A stretch of 64,000 nucleotides of DNA from Gemmata palustris (GCF_017939745.1 NZ_JAGKQQ010000001.1:8199299-8263298); one strand, 5' to 3'; shown: positions 17,674 to 26,801, counted from the first letter of the stretch. Notes: generated by a model not told the origin, from the letters alone. Numbers and translations are program-made.

Positions 17674-18792
17674 CTAACGGGCGAGGAGCCGTACTACAGT
17701 TCGCGCGATCATGGCTTCCTCGTTCGTGCGGATGACTCGCACCGTGGCCGAGGAACCATCCGGGGAGATGACGGGGGCGCTTGCGGTGTTGCGGGCCGGG
17801 ACGAGGCTCACTCCGAGGAACGCTAAACTCTCGCAAATGCGGGCGCGAATTTCGGGCGCGTTCTCACCGATGCCGCCCGAAAACACGAGCGTATCCAGCC
17901 CCCCGAGCGCGGCGGCCATCGCGCCGATCCACTTCCGCGTTTGGTAGCAGAACACGGCAATCGCTTCGGCGGCGCGCGGATCGGTGGCCTCGCACGCGAG
18001 CAGTTCGCGCGTATCGGCGCTCGTCTCGGAGATACCGAGTAAGCCGGACTCGCGGTTCACGAGCTTATCGAGCTGGTCCGCGCTCAGGTTCTCGGCGCGC
18101 GAAAGATGGAGCAGCACGCCGGGGTCGAGATCGCCGGTCCGCGTGCCCATCACGAGGCCACCGGTGGGGGTAAATCCCATCGTGGTGTCGACGCACTTGC
18201 CGTTGTGAACGGCGGCGAGGCTCGCGCCGGAGCCGAGGTGTGCGAATACGATGCGCCCGTGCGCCGCATCCGCCCCCGCGACGCGCGCGAGCTCCTCCAT
18301 CAAATATTCGTAAGAGATGCCGTGGAAACCGTAGCGCCTGATGCCTTGCGCTTGGTACCGTCGCGGAACGGGTAGCGTTCGCGCAACCGCGGGCAGGTCG
18401 CGGTGGAACGCGGTATCGAAGCACGCCACTTGCGGGACGCCGGGGAAGCGCTCCGCGCAGGCCGCGATCAGTTCGAGTTCCGCGGGCAGGTGTGTGGGGT
18501 CGAGTGGCTGGAGCTGTTTTAGATCGCGGAGTAACTCGGGGGTGACCAGCTCCGAGGCCACACGGTCCGGCCCGCCGTGAACGAGCCGGTGCCCGATTCC
18601 CGCGAGTTGCGTCGTCGCGCCGCGCGCTTCGAGTTCGTCGAGGACGGCGCTCGCGCTGTCGAGGCGCTCGAGTTTCCCGCGCAAGACTTCTTGGGGAGCG
18701 TCGCCCGCGGTGAACGCCGCGAACTTGGTGCTCGACGAGCCGGCGTTGACGACGAGAACGCGGCCCGCGTTGTTGCCGGGTGGGTGCGCCAT
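17674..18792 (-). CDS. ackA: Acetate kinase
   Basis: A 372-residue ASKHA-fold kinase with the acetokinase signatures VLVVNAGSSSTKFAAF and RIVFAHLGSGASLAA, substrate-site GHRLVHGG, MGFTPTGGLVMGTRTGDLDP, and a late VFSGGIGENAPEIR and RTNEEAMIA. It converts acetyl phosphate and ADP to acetate and ATP. It is slightly shorter than the typical 400 residues but complete. It sits between the metallophosphoesterase gene (16 bases upstream) and xfp (99 bases downstream), forming a phosphoketolase-acetate pathway operon. Confidence 0.97.
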   Translation of the reverse strand: MAHPPGNNAGRVLVVNAGSSSTKFAAFTAGDAPQEVLRGKLERLDSASAVLDELEARGATTQLAGIGHRLVHGGPDRVASELVTPELLRDLKQLQPLDPTHLPAELELIAACAERFPGVPQVACFDTAFHRDLPAVARTLPVPRRYQAQGIRRYGFHGISYEYLMEELARVAGADAAHGRIVFAHLGSGASLAAVHNGKCVDTTMGFTPTGGLVMGTRTGDLDPGVLLHLSRAENLSADQLDKLVNRESGLLGISETSADTRELLACEATDPRAAEAIAVFCYQTRKWIGAMAAALGGLDTLVFSGGIGENAPEIRARICESLAFLGVSLVPARNTASAPVISPDGSSATVRVIRTNEEAMIARTVVRLLAR

Positions 18793-18808
18793 TCGGGAGC
18801 CACCTTTC

Positions 18809-19555
18809 TTACCGCCCCTCGCGCAACCGGTCGCCGAGGAAGTCGTTCAGTTCGGGTACCGCGTAGATCTTCGCCACGGTCGCGTCCACGTCATATTGTA
18901 CGCGCCGGAAAACCAGATCGAGGCCGTCGAGGGTGACGTAACATGCGCGCCAGTTCGCGTCGCGTGGTTGGCCCACCGAGCCGACGTTCACGATTGTCTT
19001 GCGCTCGTCGAGGCGCCAGGCAAAGTCGATTTCTTCGGGAGACAGGAACTGCCACTGGGCGCCCGGTTCCGGCTCGATGAACACCCCGGGGACGTGCGTG
19101 TGCCCCGCGAAGCAGTAGCGCTCGATGTGCTCGCCGATTTTCGTCATTTTCGTGACGTTGTACACGTCTTCGGGGAACACGTACTCGTTGGTCGGGCTGC
19201 GCGCGGACCCGTGGACGAAGAGGAACGCGCCGTCGCGGGACTGCTTCGGGCGCTCGGAGAGGAACGCCCACATGTCGTCGCGCCGGGCGCTCTCCAGAAC
19301 CGCGCGGGTCCAGATCGCGGCCTTTTCCGCGGTCTGGCTGAACCCAATCGGGTCGAACAGGACCGCGTGGTCGTGGTTCCCCAGGATGCTGAGGTCCCAG
19401 GTCATCGCGCGCGTGACGCACTCGATCGGGTTCGGGCCGTAGCCCACGATGTCGCCCAAACTCGTGACGGACGTCACCGGGAGCCGCGCGATGTCGGCGA
19501 GGACCGCGTCGAGCGCCTCAATGTTGCCGTGAACGTCACTCAGAATCGCCCGCAT
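18809..19555 (-). CDS. Calcineurin-like metallophosphoesterase
   Basis: A 248-residue protein with the classic metal-binding motifs: ILSDVHGN (D-x-H), TSLGDIVGYGPNP (G-D-x-x-x), ILGNHDHAV (G-N-H-D/E), the GAFLFVHGS strand and CFAGHTHVPGVF (G-H-T-H). It belongs to the bacterial YfcE/phosphodiesterase-like group; the substrate is unknown. It is the first gene of a tight run with ackA and xfp. A 116-bp tandem heptamer repeat begins 26 bases upstream of its ATG at 19555, so the promoter lies within or beyond that repeat. Confidence 0.93.
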   Translation of the reverse strand: MRAILSDVHGNIEALDAVLADIARLPVTSVTSLGDIVGYGPNPIECVTRAMTWDLSILGNHDHAVLFDPIGFSQTAEKAAIWTRAVLESARRDDMWAFLSERPKQSRDGAFLFVHGSARSPTNEYVFPEDVYNVTKMTKIGEHIERYCFAGHTHVPGVFIEPEPGAQWQFLSPEEIDFAWRLDERKTIVNVGSVGQPRDANWRACYVTLDGLDLVFRRVQYDVDATVAKIYAVPELNDFLGDRLREGR

Positions 19556-19580
19556 GAGGCACCAGTGTGAGGCGCAGATC

Positions 19581-19696
19581 AGAGGACAGAGGACAGAGAT
19601 CAGAGGACAGAGGACAGAGGACAGAGGACAGAGGACAGAGGACAGAGGACAGAGGACAGAGGACAGAGGACAGAGGACAGAGGACAGAGGACAGAG
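19581..19696. repeat. Tandem 7-bp repeat, about 16.5 copies
   Basis: The unit is AGAGGAC, repeated without interruption except the third unit, which reads AGAGATC. The array lies 26-141 bp upstream of the metallophosphoesterase start codon. Because 7 is not a multiple of 3, the array reads the same in all frames and encodes an R-G-Q-R-T-E-D heptapeptide in the forward direction. Similar but imperfect sequence occurs around 7790-7850 and 35580-35620. Confidence 0.95.
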
Positions 19697-19834
19697 TTAT
19701 CTAGAGACCAGCGACGGGGTAGCACAAGGTTCCAACGGAATAAGATCAGAAGACAGAACCAGGGTACCCGTTCGGTTGCTATTTCTGCATTTACCCTTCA
19801 TGTTCTCTGTTCTCTGTCGTTTTCGGTCGTCCGG

Positions 19835-20773
19835 CTAAGTCAATCGCTTCTCCAACATCGGGAAGCGACCGTGTTCCTTGAAGTAGCGCGCGTAGAACCC
19901 GATCAGGTGCGGGGCGTCGGACGGGCACTGCCCCGCCAGTGCGGTCACGGTGCCCTCGGTCATCTCCTGCGACGCCTCGGAGAGCAGCGCCAGGCCCGCC
20001 GTCAGCGCGCGGCCCGGGTCCGCCACCATGAAACTGAACAGCCCGTTGACGCGCTTCGTGTTCAGCCCCTCGGTCCCGAAGGCCCCGAGTCGGAAACACG
20101 GCGCCAGCGGGTCCACTTTCTTGACGTCCGCGTAGGTGGGGCTCTCCAGACCGATGCCGACGGCGACCGGCTCTTCGTCCGCGCCGCGGAGGACGAGGAC
20201 CGCTTCTGCAGGGAAGTACGGGTTGGCGAAGAAATAACTTTCGAGTTTATCGGCCGGAAGGCGCACCAGCCCCTGTCCCATTGCGGCCACCGCGGGGAGG
20301 TCGGCTTTGCGCAACCGGTCGATCGGGAGCTTGCTCCGGTTCACGAGCGTGGGCAGATCGACGGGGTCGGCCCAGTAGTTCACGACCTCGCGCGCCACCG
20401 TAAATCCGCGGTCCGTGAGGAACGTCAGTACGGATTCCCAGTCGCGCCGATAGGCCGCGAACACCGTTGAAAGCCCGCGGGCACGCGCCGCGTCCAGGGC
20501 GGCATCGAACAGCGGCCCGGCGGCGGATTCGTGCCCCTTGCGGCACCACGGTACGCTCACGCGGCCCTGTTCCGGTTCGAGCACGCAGTATCCGACGACC
20601 TGCCCGCCCTCTTCCGCATAGAACCGAGCGCCGGGATCGAATCCGCGGGCGCGGGTGCGCTTCTTTACGTCCTCCGCGGTGGCGGCCTTGAACCCGGGCA
20701 GCGCGAACGCGGCGACGTTGAACAGCGCCGCTTGCGTGACTTCGTCGCCGGGTTGGAAGGTGCGAATGTTCAC
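19835..20773 (-). CDS. GNAT-family acetyltransferase, two-domain
   Basis: A 312-residue protein starting at GTG 20773 (NIRTFQPGDE follows), the usual start of a GNAT domain. The first domain (about 1-130) has RFYAEEGGQVVGYCVLE, VPWCRKGHESAAGPLFDAAL (a diverged acetyl-CoA loop) and LTFLTDRGFTVAREV. The second half (140-312) resembles a second degenerate GNAT domain (LRKADLPAVAAMG; FSFMVADPGRALTAGLALL), as in mycothiol-synthase-like tandem GNATs. The substrate is unknown. Confidence 0.75.
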   Translation of the reverse strand: MNIRTFQPGDEVTQAALFNVAAFALPGFKAATAEDVKKRTRARGFDPGARFYAEEGGQVVGYCVLEPEQGRVSVPWCRKGHESAAGPLFDAALDAARARGLSTVFAAYRRDWESVLTFLTDRGFTVAREVVNYWADPVDLPTLVNRSKLPIDRLRKADLPAVAAMGQGLVRLPADKLESYFFANPYFPAEAVLVLRGADEEPVAVGIGLESPTYADVKKVDPLAPCFRLGAFGTEGLNTKRVNGLFSFMVADPGRALTAGLALLSEASQEMTEGTVTALAGQCPSDAPHLIGFYARYFKEHGRFPMLEKRLT

Positions 20774-20940
20774 GGCGGGCCGGAGTCCTGAAAAGGGCGG
20801 GTGTGGTGATGCTACCCGGTTGGTGCGCTGCGGACAACGGTACGGGTGTCGGTATTTCCCGCAGTTCGGGTCACGATGTTGGGGTTGCGATGCGACGGGT
20901 CGGCGGACTACCTTGCCTCGCCCGACACGAGGTCGCATCC

Positions 20941-22503
20941 GTGGAAATAACCAAAAACGTACCAATCACGAACCGAATTCAGCCAACCGTGAAGCTGGTC
21001 ACGGTCGTTGAAACCGGCCCCGTGCCGGCGAAAACCGCTGCACCGCGTGTAGCGGCCGCGCTGGTCGCCCTCGTCCTTCTGGGCGGCGGGTTGCGGACCG
21101 CCGCGTTCCTCACGGACCGGTGCTTGTGGATCGACGAGGCGATGCTCGCGCTCAACCTCGTGGACCGTTCGCCTGCCCAGCTTTTCGACAAACTTGACTA
21201 CAACCAGGGGGCGCCGGTCGCGTTCCTCCTGGCCGCGAAAGCGAGCATCAGTGCGTTCGGGTCGAGTGCCTGGGCGCTACGCCTGGTGCCGTTCCTGGCG
21301 TCGCTCGCGGGGATGGTCGCGTTCACCGTGGTGGCCCGCCGCCTGCTCCCCCCTGGAGCGGCCGTGTTCGCGACCGCATTATTCGCGGTGTCCCCGCACA
21401 TCGTGAGCTACGCGGGCGAGTGCAAACAGTATCAGAGCGACGCGACACTGGCGATCGGGCTGTTCGCGGTGTCGCTGGGGCTACTCGAAGGAAGGGGAGG
21501 CTTTTGGCGGTGGGGTTCGCTGGCCGTTGCGGGTGCAGCGGCGGTGTGGTGCTCGCACCCGTCCGTTTTCGTGCTCGGCGGGATCGGCACCGCGCTGCTG
21601 GTGTGGGGCGCGGTCGAGCGCGACCGGGCGCGGTTCATGTCGGCGAGTGCGACGGTGGCGACGTGGCTGGTGAGCTTCGGCGCCTGTTACCTGATCTGCT
21701 TGAAGCAACTGGGCGGGAACAAGTACCTGACCGACTACTGGGCCGGGCACTTTTTGCCGCTCCCGCCGAAGGGCATCGGCGACCTCGCGTGGCTCGTGGA
21801 CCACGTGGTCGCGTTCTTCGTGGTGCCGGGCGGGTTCGGCGGGCTGATGGTGCCGCTCGGCGGGTTCGCGGCCGTGCTCGCGCTCATCGGGCTGCGCGAA
21901 TTCGCCCGCGAGCGCTGGCCCGTGGCCGTTGCGCTCACGGTGCCGGCCGTTTTGGTGCTCCTCGCGTCCGGTCTGCACAAGTACCCGATCGGCGGCCGGT
22001 TGATGCTGTTTATGGTCCCGATCGCGGGGTTGCTCGTCGCACGCGGTTCGTGGGCGGTGTTCGAGGCGCTGAACGAGAAGAACCGGTTCGCGGCGGTCGC
22101 GCTCCTCGGGTTGCTGGTCACGGCCAGTGCGTGGCAGACGTGGGACGTGCTTCAACGGCCGCTCCGCGACGAACAACTGAACCCCGTACTCGAACGGGTG
22201 CGGAGCGAGTTCCAACCAGGTGATCGCGTGTACGTGTACTACGGTGCCGGTCCCGGGTTCGCGTTCTACACTCGCACCCAGCCGTTCCCCGCGGACGCCG
22301 TAACGCTCGGCGAGGAGCACCGGGACGATCCGGCCGGGTACCTCGCCGAAGTGGAGAAACTGCACGGGCGCGTGTGGGTCGTGTTTAGCCACCCGCACAA
22401 CTACGAAGAAACGGTCATTCGGACCGCGCTCGATTGTCACGGAAAATGCGAGCGCGAAGTGAAGAAGCCCGGCGCGGGAGCTTACCTTTACCGTTTAGAG
22501 TGA
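20941..22503 (+). CDS. GT39-like multi-spanning membrane glycosyltransferase
   Basis: About 520 residues, mostly hydrophobic, with around ten membrane segments. The first luminal loop carries the GT39/ArnT-type acidic motif (CLWIDEAMLALNL), followed by LDYNQGAPVAFLLAAK and GECKQYQSD, matching Glyco_transf_39/PMT_2-type proteins (DUF-like planctomycete branch). A soluble C-terminal domain (about 400-520) follows. Such enzymes move sugars from polyprenyl phosphate onto lipids or proteins. The start is uncertain: I give GTG 20941, but in-frame ATG 20890 is also possible. It is divergent from the GNAT gene at 20773. Confidence 0.75.
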   Translation: MEITKNVPITNRIQPTVKLVTVVETGPVPAKTAAPRVAAALVALVLLGGGLRTAAFLTDRCLWIDEAMLALNLVDRSPAQLFDKLDYNQGAPVAFLLAAKASISAFGSSAWALRLVPFLASLAGMVAFTVVARRLLPPGAAVFATALFAVSPHIVSYAGECKQYQSDATLAIGLFAVSLGLLEGRGGFWRWGSLAVAGAAAVWCSHPSVFVLGGIGTALLVWGAVERDRARFMSASATVATWLVSFGACYLICLKQLGGNKYLTDYWAGHFLPLPPKGIGDLAWLVDHVVAFFVVPGGFGGLMVPLGGFAAVLALIGLREFARERWPVAVALTVPAVLVLLASGLHKYPIGGRLMLFMVPIAGLLVARGSWAVFEALNEKNRFAAVALLGLLVTASAWQTWDVLQRPLRDEQLNPVLERVRSEFQPGDRVYVYYGAGPGFAFYTRTQPFPADAVTLGEEHRDDPAGYLAEVEKLHGRVWVVFSHPHNYEETVIRTALDCHGKCEREVKKPGAGAYLYRLE

Positions 22504-22754
22504 ATCGCGGACCAGAAGTTGATCTTTCGGGGCGTCGCGGCATCACCGCGACGCCTCACTTTTTTGAAAGAGCCCCGGCACAATCGGCATTAAGAGACGG
22601 AACGGCTCTTCCCTCAACTGTTTGGGAGAAGGTTCGTTCCGTCTGTGCGCTCCGCCGAATCACGAACCTGTCCGAAGTCTTGCGGGTCCGGTTGATCCGT
22701 TCGCCCCCGGCGGTTATGGTCAACTTCGGCACCTCTCGCCACTCGGGGGACATT

Positions 22755-23603
22755 ATGTCGTTTCACACGCGGCTCGATCGGCGAGCGTTCCTGGGCGCGG
22801 CACTCGCTTCTGCTGTGGGCGGGCCGGGCGTCGCACTCGCACAACAGAACCTGGGCGAAAAGAAAATCGTCCCGCTCGATCTGCCACTCGACAATGCGGA
22901 CGTGTGGACGCTGCACTTCCGCTACAAGCCGCCGCGGATCGTCACCCTCGACGGGTTCGACAAGGACGGCAAGCGGGCGAAGCAAGTCGTTTGGTACATG
23001 TGGTACCAGGTGTACAACGCGCCGCGCAAGCCGCGCGAAGCGGAACCGGGGAAGCCCGAGGCGATCCCGGTGGCCGAACCGGTGACGTTCATGCCGGAAT
23101 TCGAGCTGGTCACCAAAGACCTGAACACTTCGCACCTGGACGAGCCGCAACCGCACATCTTCGAGCAGGTGCGCAAGCTCGAAGACACGACCGTCGGGAA
23201 GGACTTCCCCGAAGGTATTCTGAAGCTCCAGTCCACGATCTCGATCTCGAAGCGCCCGATCCCACCGAGCCTGCCCGACGCGATTCCGCGCGTCGTGTCC
23301 GGCGTCGCGATCTGGACCGACATGGCCGAGGTCGCGCCGAAGACCAACAAGTTCAGCATATACATCACGGGATTGTCGAACGGGTTGGCGAAGGAAGAAC
23401 TGCGCACGGGCGAGATTCTGATTAAGCGGAAGACGCTCCAAATTAACTTCGTTCGGCCGACCGACGACCGCAAACCGGTGATTACCGACGTGCGCCCGGA
23501 CGATTCGAGTGGGCCGGCCGAACAGTGGATCTATCGAACGAGTTCCGTCGCGAAGACTGTTGGTCAGCCGAAGCCGAAGCTCCCGCCTCCTCCGCCGATG
23601 TAA
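22755..23603 (+). CDS. Exported hypothetical protein with twin-arginine-like signal
   Basis: A 282-residue protein beginning MSFHTRLDRRAFLGAALASA, with a twin-arginine-like DRRAFLG motif and a cleavage site near ALAQ, so export by Tat or Sec is likely. The mature part is hydrophilic with no recognised enzyme motif. It ends in a lysine/proline-rich tail (PKPKLPPPPPM). Proteins of this pattern are common secreted planctomycete hypotheticals. A strong intrinsic terminator follows 15 bases after the stop. Confidence 0.75.
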   Translation: MSFHTRLDRRAFLGAALASAVGGPGVALAQQNLGEKKIVPLDLPLDNADVWTLHFRYKPPRIVTLDGFDKDGKRAKQVVWYMWYQVYNAPRKPREAEPGKPEAIPVAEPVTFMPEFELVTKDLNTSHLDEPQPHIFEQVRKLEDTTVGKDFPEGILKLQSTISISKRPIPPSLPDAIPRVVSGVAIWTDMAEVAPKTNKFSIYITGLSNGLAKEELRTGEILIKRKTLQINFVRPTDDRKPVITDVRPDDSSGPAEQWIYRTSSVAKTVGQPKPKLPPPPPM

Positions 23604-23617
23604 CTGCATTCGCGACC

Positions 23618-23653
23618 GGGACGCACAGACTGTGCGTCCCGTTTTTATTTTTT
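23618..23653 (+). terminator. Rho-independent terminator
   Basis: A perfect stem made of GGGACGCACA and TGTGCGTCCC around a 3-base loop is followed by GTTTTTATTTTTT. It lies 15 bases after the stop of the exported protein gene at 22755-23603 and has the classic form for intrinsic termination on the plus strand. Confidence 0.9.
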
Positions 23654-23753
23654 GAGGGATCAGGTTCCTACGTTATGGTGTGACGCCTTCCACGCTTACC
23701 AGTCGGAACTGGTTGGTGCAAGAGTCACTCCACCGATCGCAGTTTGGCCCGCC

Positions 23754-24974
23754 ATGTCGTCGACCGTCGCCGCTCTCGTTCCGCTCGTCGTTGCTTATCT
23801 CGTTGGTGCGCTCCCGTTCGGCTACCTCGTTGGCCGCGCACGCGGAGTCAACCTCTTCCACGCCGGGAGCGGGAACATCGGCGCCACGAACGCGGCCCGC
23901 GTACTCGGCCGCTCGTTCGGTGCGCTCGTGTTCGCGCTCGATTTCCTGAAGGGTGTGATTCCCGTTGCGGCCGCGGTGCCGATGGCGAACGCGCTCGCCG
24001 CGGGCGGCGCGAGTGCGTTCGGCTCGCCGGACGTCCTGCGCGTCGGGGCCGCTGCGCTCGCGTTCCTCGGACACATGTTCCCGGTGTATTTGGGGTTCCG
24101 CGGGGGGAAGGGCGTCGCGACCGGGGCCGGGACCGTGTTCGTACTGGTGCCGATCCCGGCCGCGCTCTCGATACTAACGTGGGTGGTCGTACTGTTCGCG
24201 TCGCGCTTCGTGTCGCTCGCGTCGCTCGCAGCAGCTACGGTTCTGGTCGCCGCACACCTCGTTGGCGCACCAGCGCCCTTTTGTGAAAGTGCGCTGCCGG
24301 TCACCCTTTATCTTGTAATTGGTACTGCGCTGGTGTTCGTGAAGCACCGGGCCAATGTCAAGCGGTTGCTCGCGGGAACCGAGAACGCGGTAGGGGAGTT
24401 TTCGATGCGTCAGCCCGTTTTGCGAAGCATTCACGTCCTCGCGCTCGGACTCTGGTTCGGCGGGGCTGCATTCTTCAACTTCGGGACCGCAACGGCTATT
24501 TTCGCGTCGTTCAAGGACGTGGTGAACGCGGGGCCGTCGGACCGCACCGCGCACGAAGTCATCATTCCGGCCGATGCTCCGCAAACGCGGAAGGACGCGC
24601 TCGCGAGCGCCCTGGCCGGCTCTGCCGTCGGGCCGGTGTTTCCGCGCTACTTCGCCATGCAAGCCGTGTGCAGCGTGATCGCACTACTCACCGCACTGAG
24701 TTGGTGGAAGCTCGGTGGTGTACACCGCTGGCGCGTGCTCGTGATTGCGTTCGCGCTCGCAACCGTCGCGGTGGCGTGGCCGATTTCGGACGAAGTGACC
24801 CGGTTGCGGCTATTGCGATTCAACCCCGACAGTACGATCGCCGACACCGCGAAGGCCGGCTTCGCGTCGTGGCACTTGGTGAGTCTGGGACTAAGTTTTG
24901 TGACGGTGAGTACCGCGGGTGTTGCGCTCGCGCTCGCGGGTCGGCTACCGGCAGACACGAAATCCGCCGTATGA
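23754..24974 (+). CDS. plsY: PlsY acyltransferase fused to DUF4149-like membrane domain
   Basis: A 406-residue membrane protein. Residues 1-205 are glycerol-3-phosphate acyltransferase PlsY, with all three motifs: GSGNIGATNAARVLG, the K-G-x-x-P region LDFLKGVIPVA, and GHMFPVYLGFRGGKGVATG. PlsY transfers acyl from acyl phosphate to glycerol 3-phosphate at the first step of phospholipid synthesis. Residues about 220-405 add four more membrane helices starting SMRQPVLRSIHVLALGLWFG, matching the DUF4149/TMEM205-like type (WFGGAAFF near the start; AVCSVIALLTAL; DEVTRLRLLRFN). There is no frame break, so the two halves are one chain. ATG 23754 is chosen because it matches the PlsY N-terminus. Confidence 0.9.
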   Translation: MSSTVAALVPLVVAYLVGALPFGYLVGRARGVNLFHAGSGNIGATNAARVLGRSFGALVFALDFLKGVIPVAAAVPMANALAAGGASAFGSPDVLRVGAAALAFLGHMFPVYLGFRGGKGVATGAGTVFVLVPIPAALSILTWVVVLFASRFVSLASLAAATVLVAAHLVGAPAPFCESALPVTLYLVIGTALVFVKHRANVKRLLAGTENAVGEFSMRQPVLRSIHVLALGLWFGGAAFFNFGTATAIFASFKDVVNAGPSDRTAHEVIIPADAPQTRKDALASALAGSAVGPVFPRYFAMQAVCSVIALLTALSWWKLGGVHRWRVLVIAFALATVAVAWPISDEVTRLRLLRFNPDSTIADTAKAGFASWHLVSLGLSFVTVSTAGVALALAGRLPADTKSAV

Positions 24975-24975
24975 G

Positions 24976-25347
24976 GTGCGAACCTTGAACTACGACGTGG
25001 CGATACTCACATGCGTGACCGCCGTGGTCGCCGTAGCGTGCGTTGTCAATCGACTACGACCGGGGCAAAAGCTGGTGGTGCTGGTTGGCACGGTAGCCTT
25101 GGCAGTTCAGACCTTTTGTCCGCCCTGCGTCTTCCCGGATGGTACGACCGCACGACGGTGGATGCCGGCGGACCTCACGTACTTACCGGGCTCGGTTTCC
25201 CCCTGGGTTGATGCTGGTTGGCAAACGATCTGGTTGACGGTTACCGTCGCTGCGACGGTGGCCGCGTGTGTGGGGCTTGAGTGGCGTTACAAGAGCAAGC
25301 CAGCCGGCGACCAACAGGCGAGAAACCAAGGTGGTGCTGAAGGGTAG
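24976..25347 (+). CDS. Small two-helix membrane protein
   Basis: About 123 residues starting at GTG 24976, one base after the PlsY-fusion stop; TTG 24985 is an alternative. It has two hydrophobic segments (YDVAILTCVTAVVAVACVV and a later TIWLTVTVAATVAACVGL), with a cysteine pair (FCPPCVFP) in the loop between them. I recognise no family. The tight spacing suggests translational coupling with the plsY fusion. Confidence 0.6.
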   Translation: MRTLNYDVAILTCVTAVVAVACVVNRLRPGQKLVVLVGTVALAVQTFCPPCVFPDGTTARRWMPADLTYLPGSVSPWVDAGWQTIWLTVTVAATVAACVGLEWRYKSKPAGDQQARNQGGAEG

Positions 25348-25432
25348 CTCTCCTGACCATCTCAAAATGTGGCGTCGACGGCGATCTCGCCCGGAACGAG
25401 TATGGCGCGCACTGCGTCGTGGGGGCCTTCGG

Positions 25433-26491
25433 TTAGGGGCGGCATAGCGCTTTGAGCACGTTCACTTCGGGATCGATTGTGCCTTCACCACACAGGTGCG
25501 AGGCGAGTTGATCGGCGAAGAACGGCGCGAGGAGCGAACCCTTCGAGCCGAGGCCGTTGAAGTACGCCAGTTGTGGATGCTCCGGGTGCCGGCCCAGTAC
25601 GGGGAAGCCCGCGTCGATTACGGGACGCACCGCGGCATTGTGGTCGAGCACTTCAAATGGCAAGCGCAAGAACGCGCGCAACCGGGACTCGATCTCCGCG
25701 CGCCCCTCGGTAGTGGGGGCCGAATCGAGGGGTTCCCATGTGTACGTTGCGCCGACGCGGAACACTTCGTTGCCGATCGGCGCGAGCCAGATCCCGCGGT
25801 GAATTACCCGGTCTTCTGTAAGTCCGGGAACGCGCACGGTGAGGATTTCGCCCTTCGCCGCGTTAAACTTGATGGACCCGAACCACGGGTCCGTGCCCGC
25901 ATCGAACCCGCGACAGAAGATCACCGTTCGTGCTTCGACGGAGAGGGACGATACCCGCACGCCGGTCGTTGTAAGTTCGACGTCGCGCGGCACGACCTCC
26001 GCTGTGCGGTACGCGCCGCGTGCGCGGAAGTGCGCGCGGGATGTGTTGAGGTAGCATGATACATCGAGACGCGCGGCGGCGGGCATCGAGAACCCGCCGA
26101 ACGGAGCGTCGAACCACTCCGGGTTGATGTCCGTCGTCGATTCGACCAGGCCGTGCAGGAGGCCACCGGCGCGCCGCTGGTACTCCTCGCACTCGCGGGC
26201 GTCGATGAAGAATCGCAGCGCGGGGCGCTGGCGAAAGAAGGTGTCGCCGAGTTCGGCTTCGCGCGAACGATAGAACGCGACCGCTGCAGGAAACAGCTCC
26301 GCCCACCGCCACGATTTCGCGATCCGCTTGCCGGTCGCGGGGGTGACTAGCCCTGCGGCGAGGCGCGACGCCGAGTTGCCGCTCTCGCGGTCCACAACGA
26401 GTACGCTTCGCCCGCGCTGGAGGAGGCACCACGAGAGCGCGGTACCGGCCAGCCCCTGCCCGACAATGAGGAAATCGACTTGCGCAGACAT
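25433..26491 (-). CDS. FAD-dependent oxidoreductase (DAO family)
   Basis: A 352-residue protein. The N-terminal dinucleotide-binding motif VDFLIVGQGLAGTALSWCLL ends in the acidic strand SVLVVDRE. The DAO-type ISRLAAGLV-like segment (SASRLAAGLVTPATG), a central AKGEILTVRVPG and a C-terminal AAVRPVIDAGFPVLGRHP plus NGLGSKGSLLAPFFA complete the family pattern (similar to the oxidase domain of MnmC and glycine oxidase). It oxidises an amine or amino acid; the substrate is unknown. It is last in a tight minus-strand run after rnc and a small Cys-rich protein, 3 bases from its neighbour. Confidence 0.9.
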   Translation of the reverse strand: MSAQVDFLIVGQGLAGTALSWCLLQRGRSVLVVDRESGNSASRLAAGLVTPATGKRIAKSWRWAELFPAAVAFYRSREAELGDTFFRQRPALRFFIDARECEEYQRRAGGLLHGLVESTTDINPEWFDAPFGGFSMPAAARLDVSCYLNTSRAHFRARGAYRTAEVVPRDVELTTTGVRVSSLSVEARTVIFCRGFDAGTDPWFGSIKFNAAKGEILTVRVPGLTEDRVIHRGIWLAPIGNEVFRVGATYTWEPLDSAPTTEGRAEIESRLRAFLRLPFEVLDHNAAVRPVIDAGFPVLGRHPEHPQLAYFNGLGSKGSLLAPFFADQLASHLCGEGTIDPEVNVLKALCRP

Positions 26492-26494
26492 GAG

Positions 26495-26791
26495 TTACGC
26501 GCGGCGGGCTTCCGTTTCGAGGTCGGCCCGTCGAGTAAGTGCGCGGTCGCGCCCGCCGCGGTTGAGTTCATAGACGCCGGGCGCATCGAGCGTTTCGCCC
26601 GCCGCGAGCCGGCACGCGGCGCGCTTCGCCGTTGCGAGCGCGAGCTGGGCGCCCAGGCAGTCGGTGCAGACCAAGCCGTAGGTTTTCAGCTCGTTCGTGG
26701 TGCCGTCGCTCCACTTCGCGGCGATCTTGTATACCGCCGGGACATTACACCCCGGCGCGTAGCACAACACCGGATACGGCGACATTGGCAT
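26495..26791 (-). CDS. Small cysteine-containing conserved protein
   Basis: A 98-residue soluble protein with two cysteine pairs (LCYAPGC near residue 12 and GLVCTDCLG near residue 43) that could bind zinc, then a helical Ala-rich stretch and basic tail. It is not a member of a family I can name, but its position between rnc (10 bases upstream) and the FAD oxidoreductase (3 bases downstream) supports it as a real gene in the same operon. Confidence 0.75.
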   Translation of the reverse strand: MPMSPYPVLCYAPGCNVPAVYKIAAKWSDGTTNELKTYGLVCTDCLGAQLALATAKRAACRLAAGETLDAPGVYELNRGGRDRALTRRADLETEARRA

Positions 26792-26801
26792 GGGAAAGGG
26801 C

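Noticed and set aside
19581-19696. Possible CRISPR array
   Set aside because: The unit is only 7 bp and contiguous, with no spacers and no cas genes nearby.
19554-19838. An open frame encoding R-G-Q-R-T-E-D repeats
   Set aside because: It arises from the 7-bp tandem repeat, which is open in every frame; it has no ribosome-binding site or conserved sequence.
25085-25110. A TGGCACG...TTGGC string resembling a sigma-54 promoter
   Set aside because: It lies inside the small membrane protein gene, its spacing and -12 element deviate from the consensus, and no gene starts downstream.
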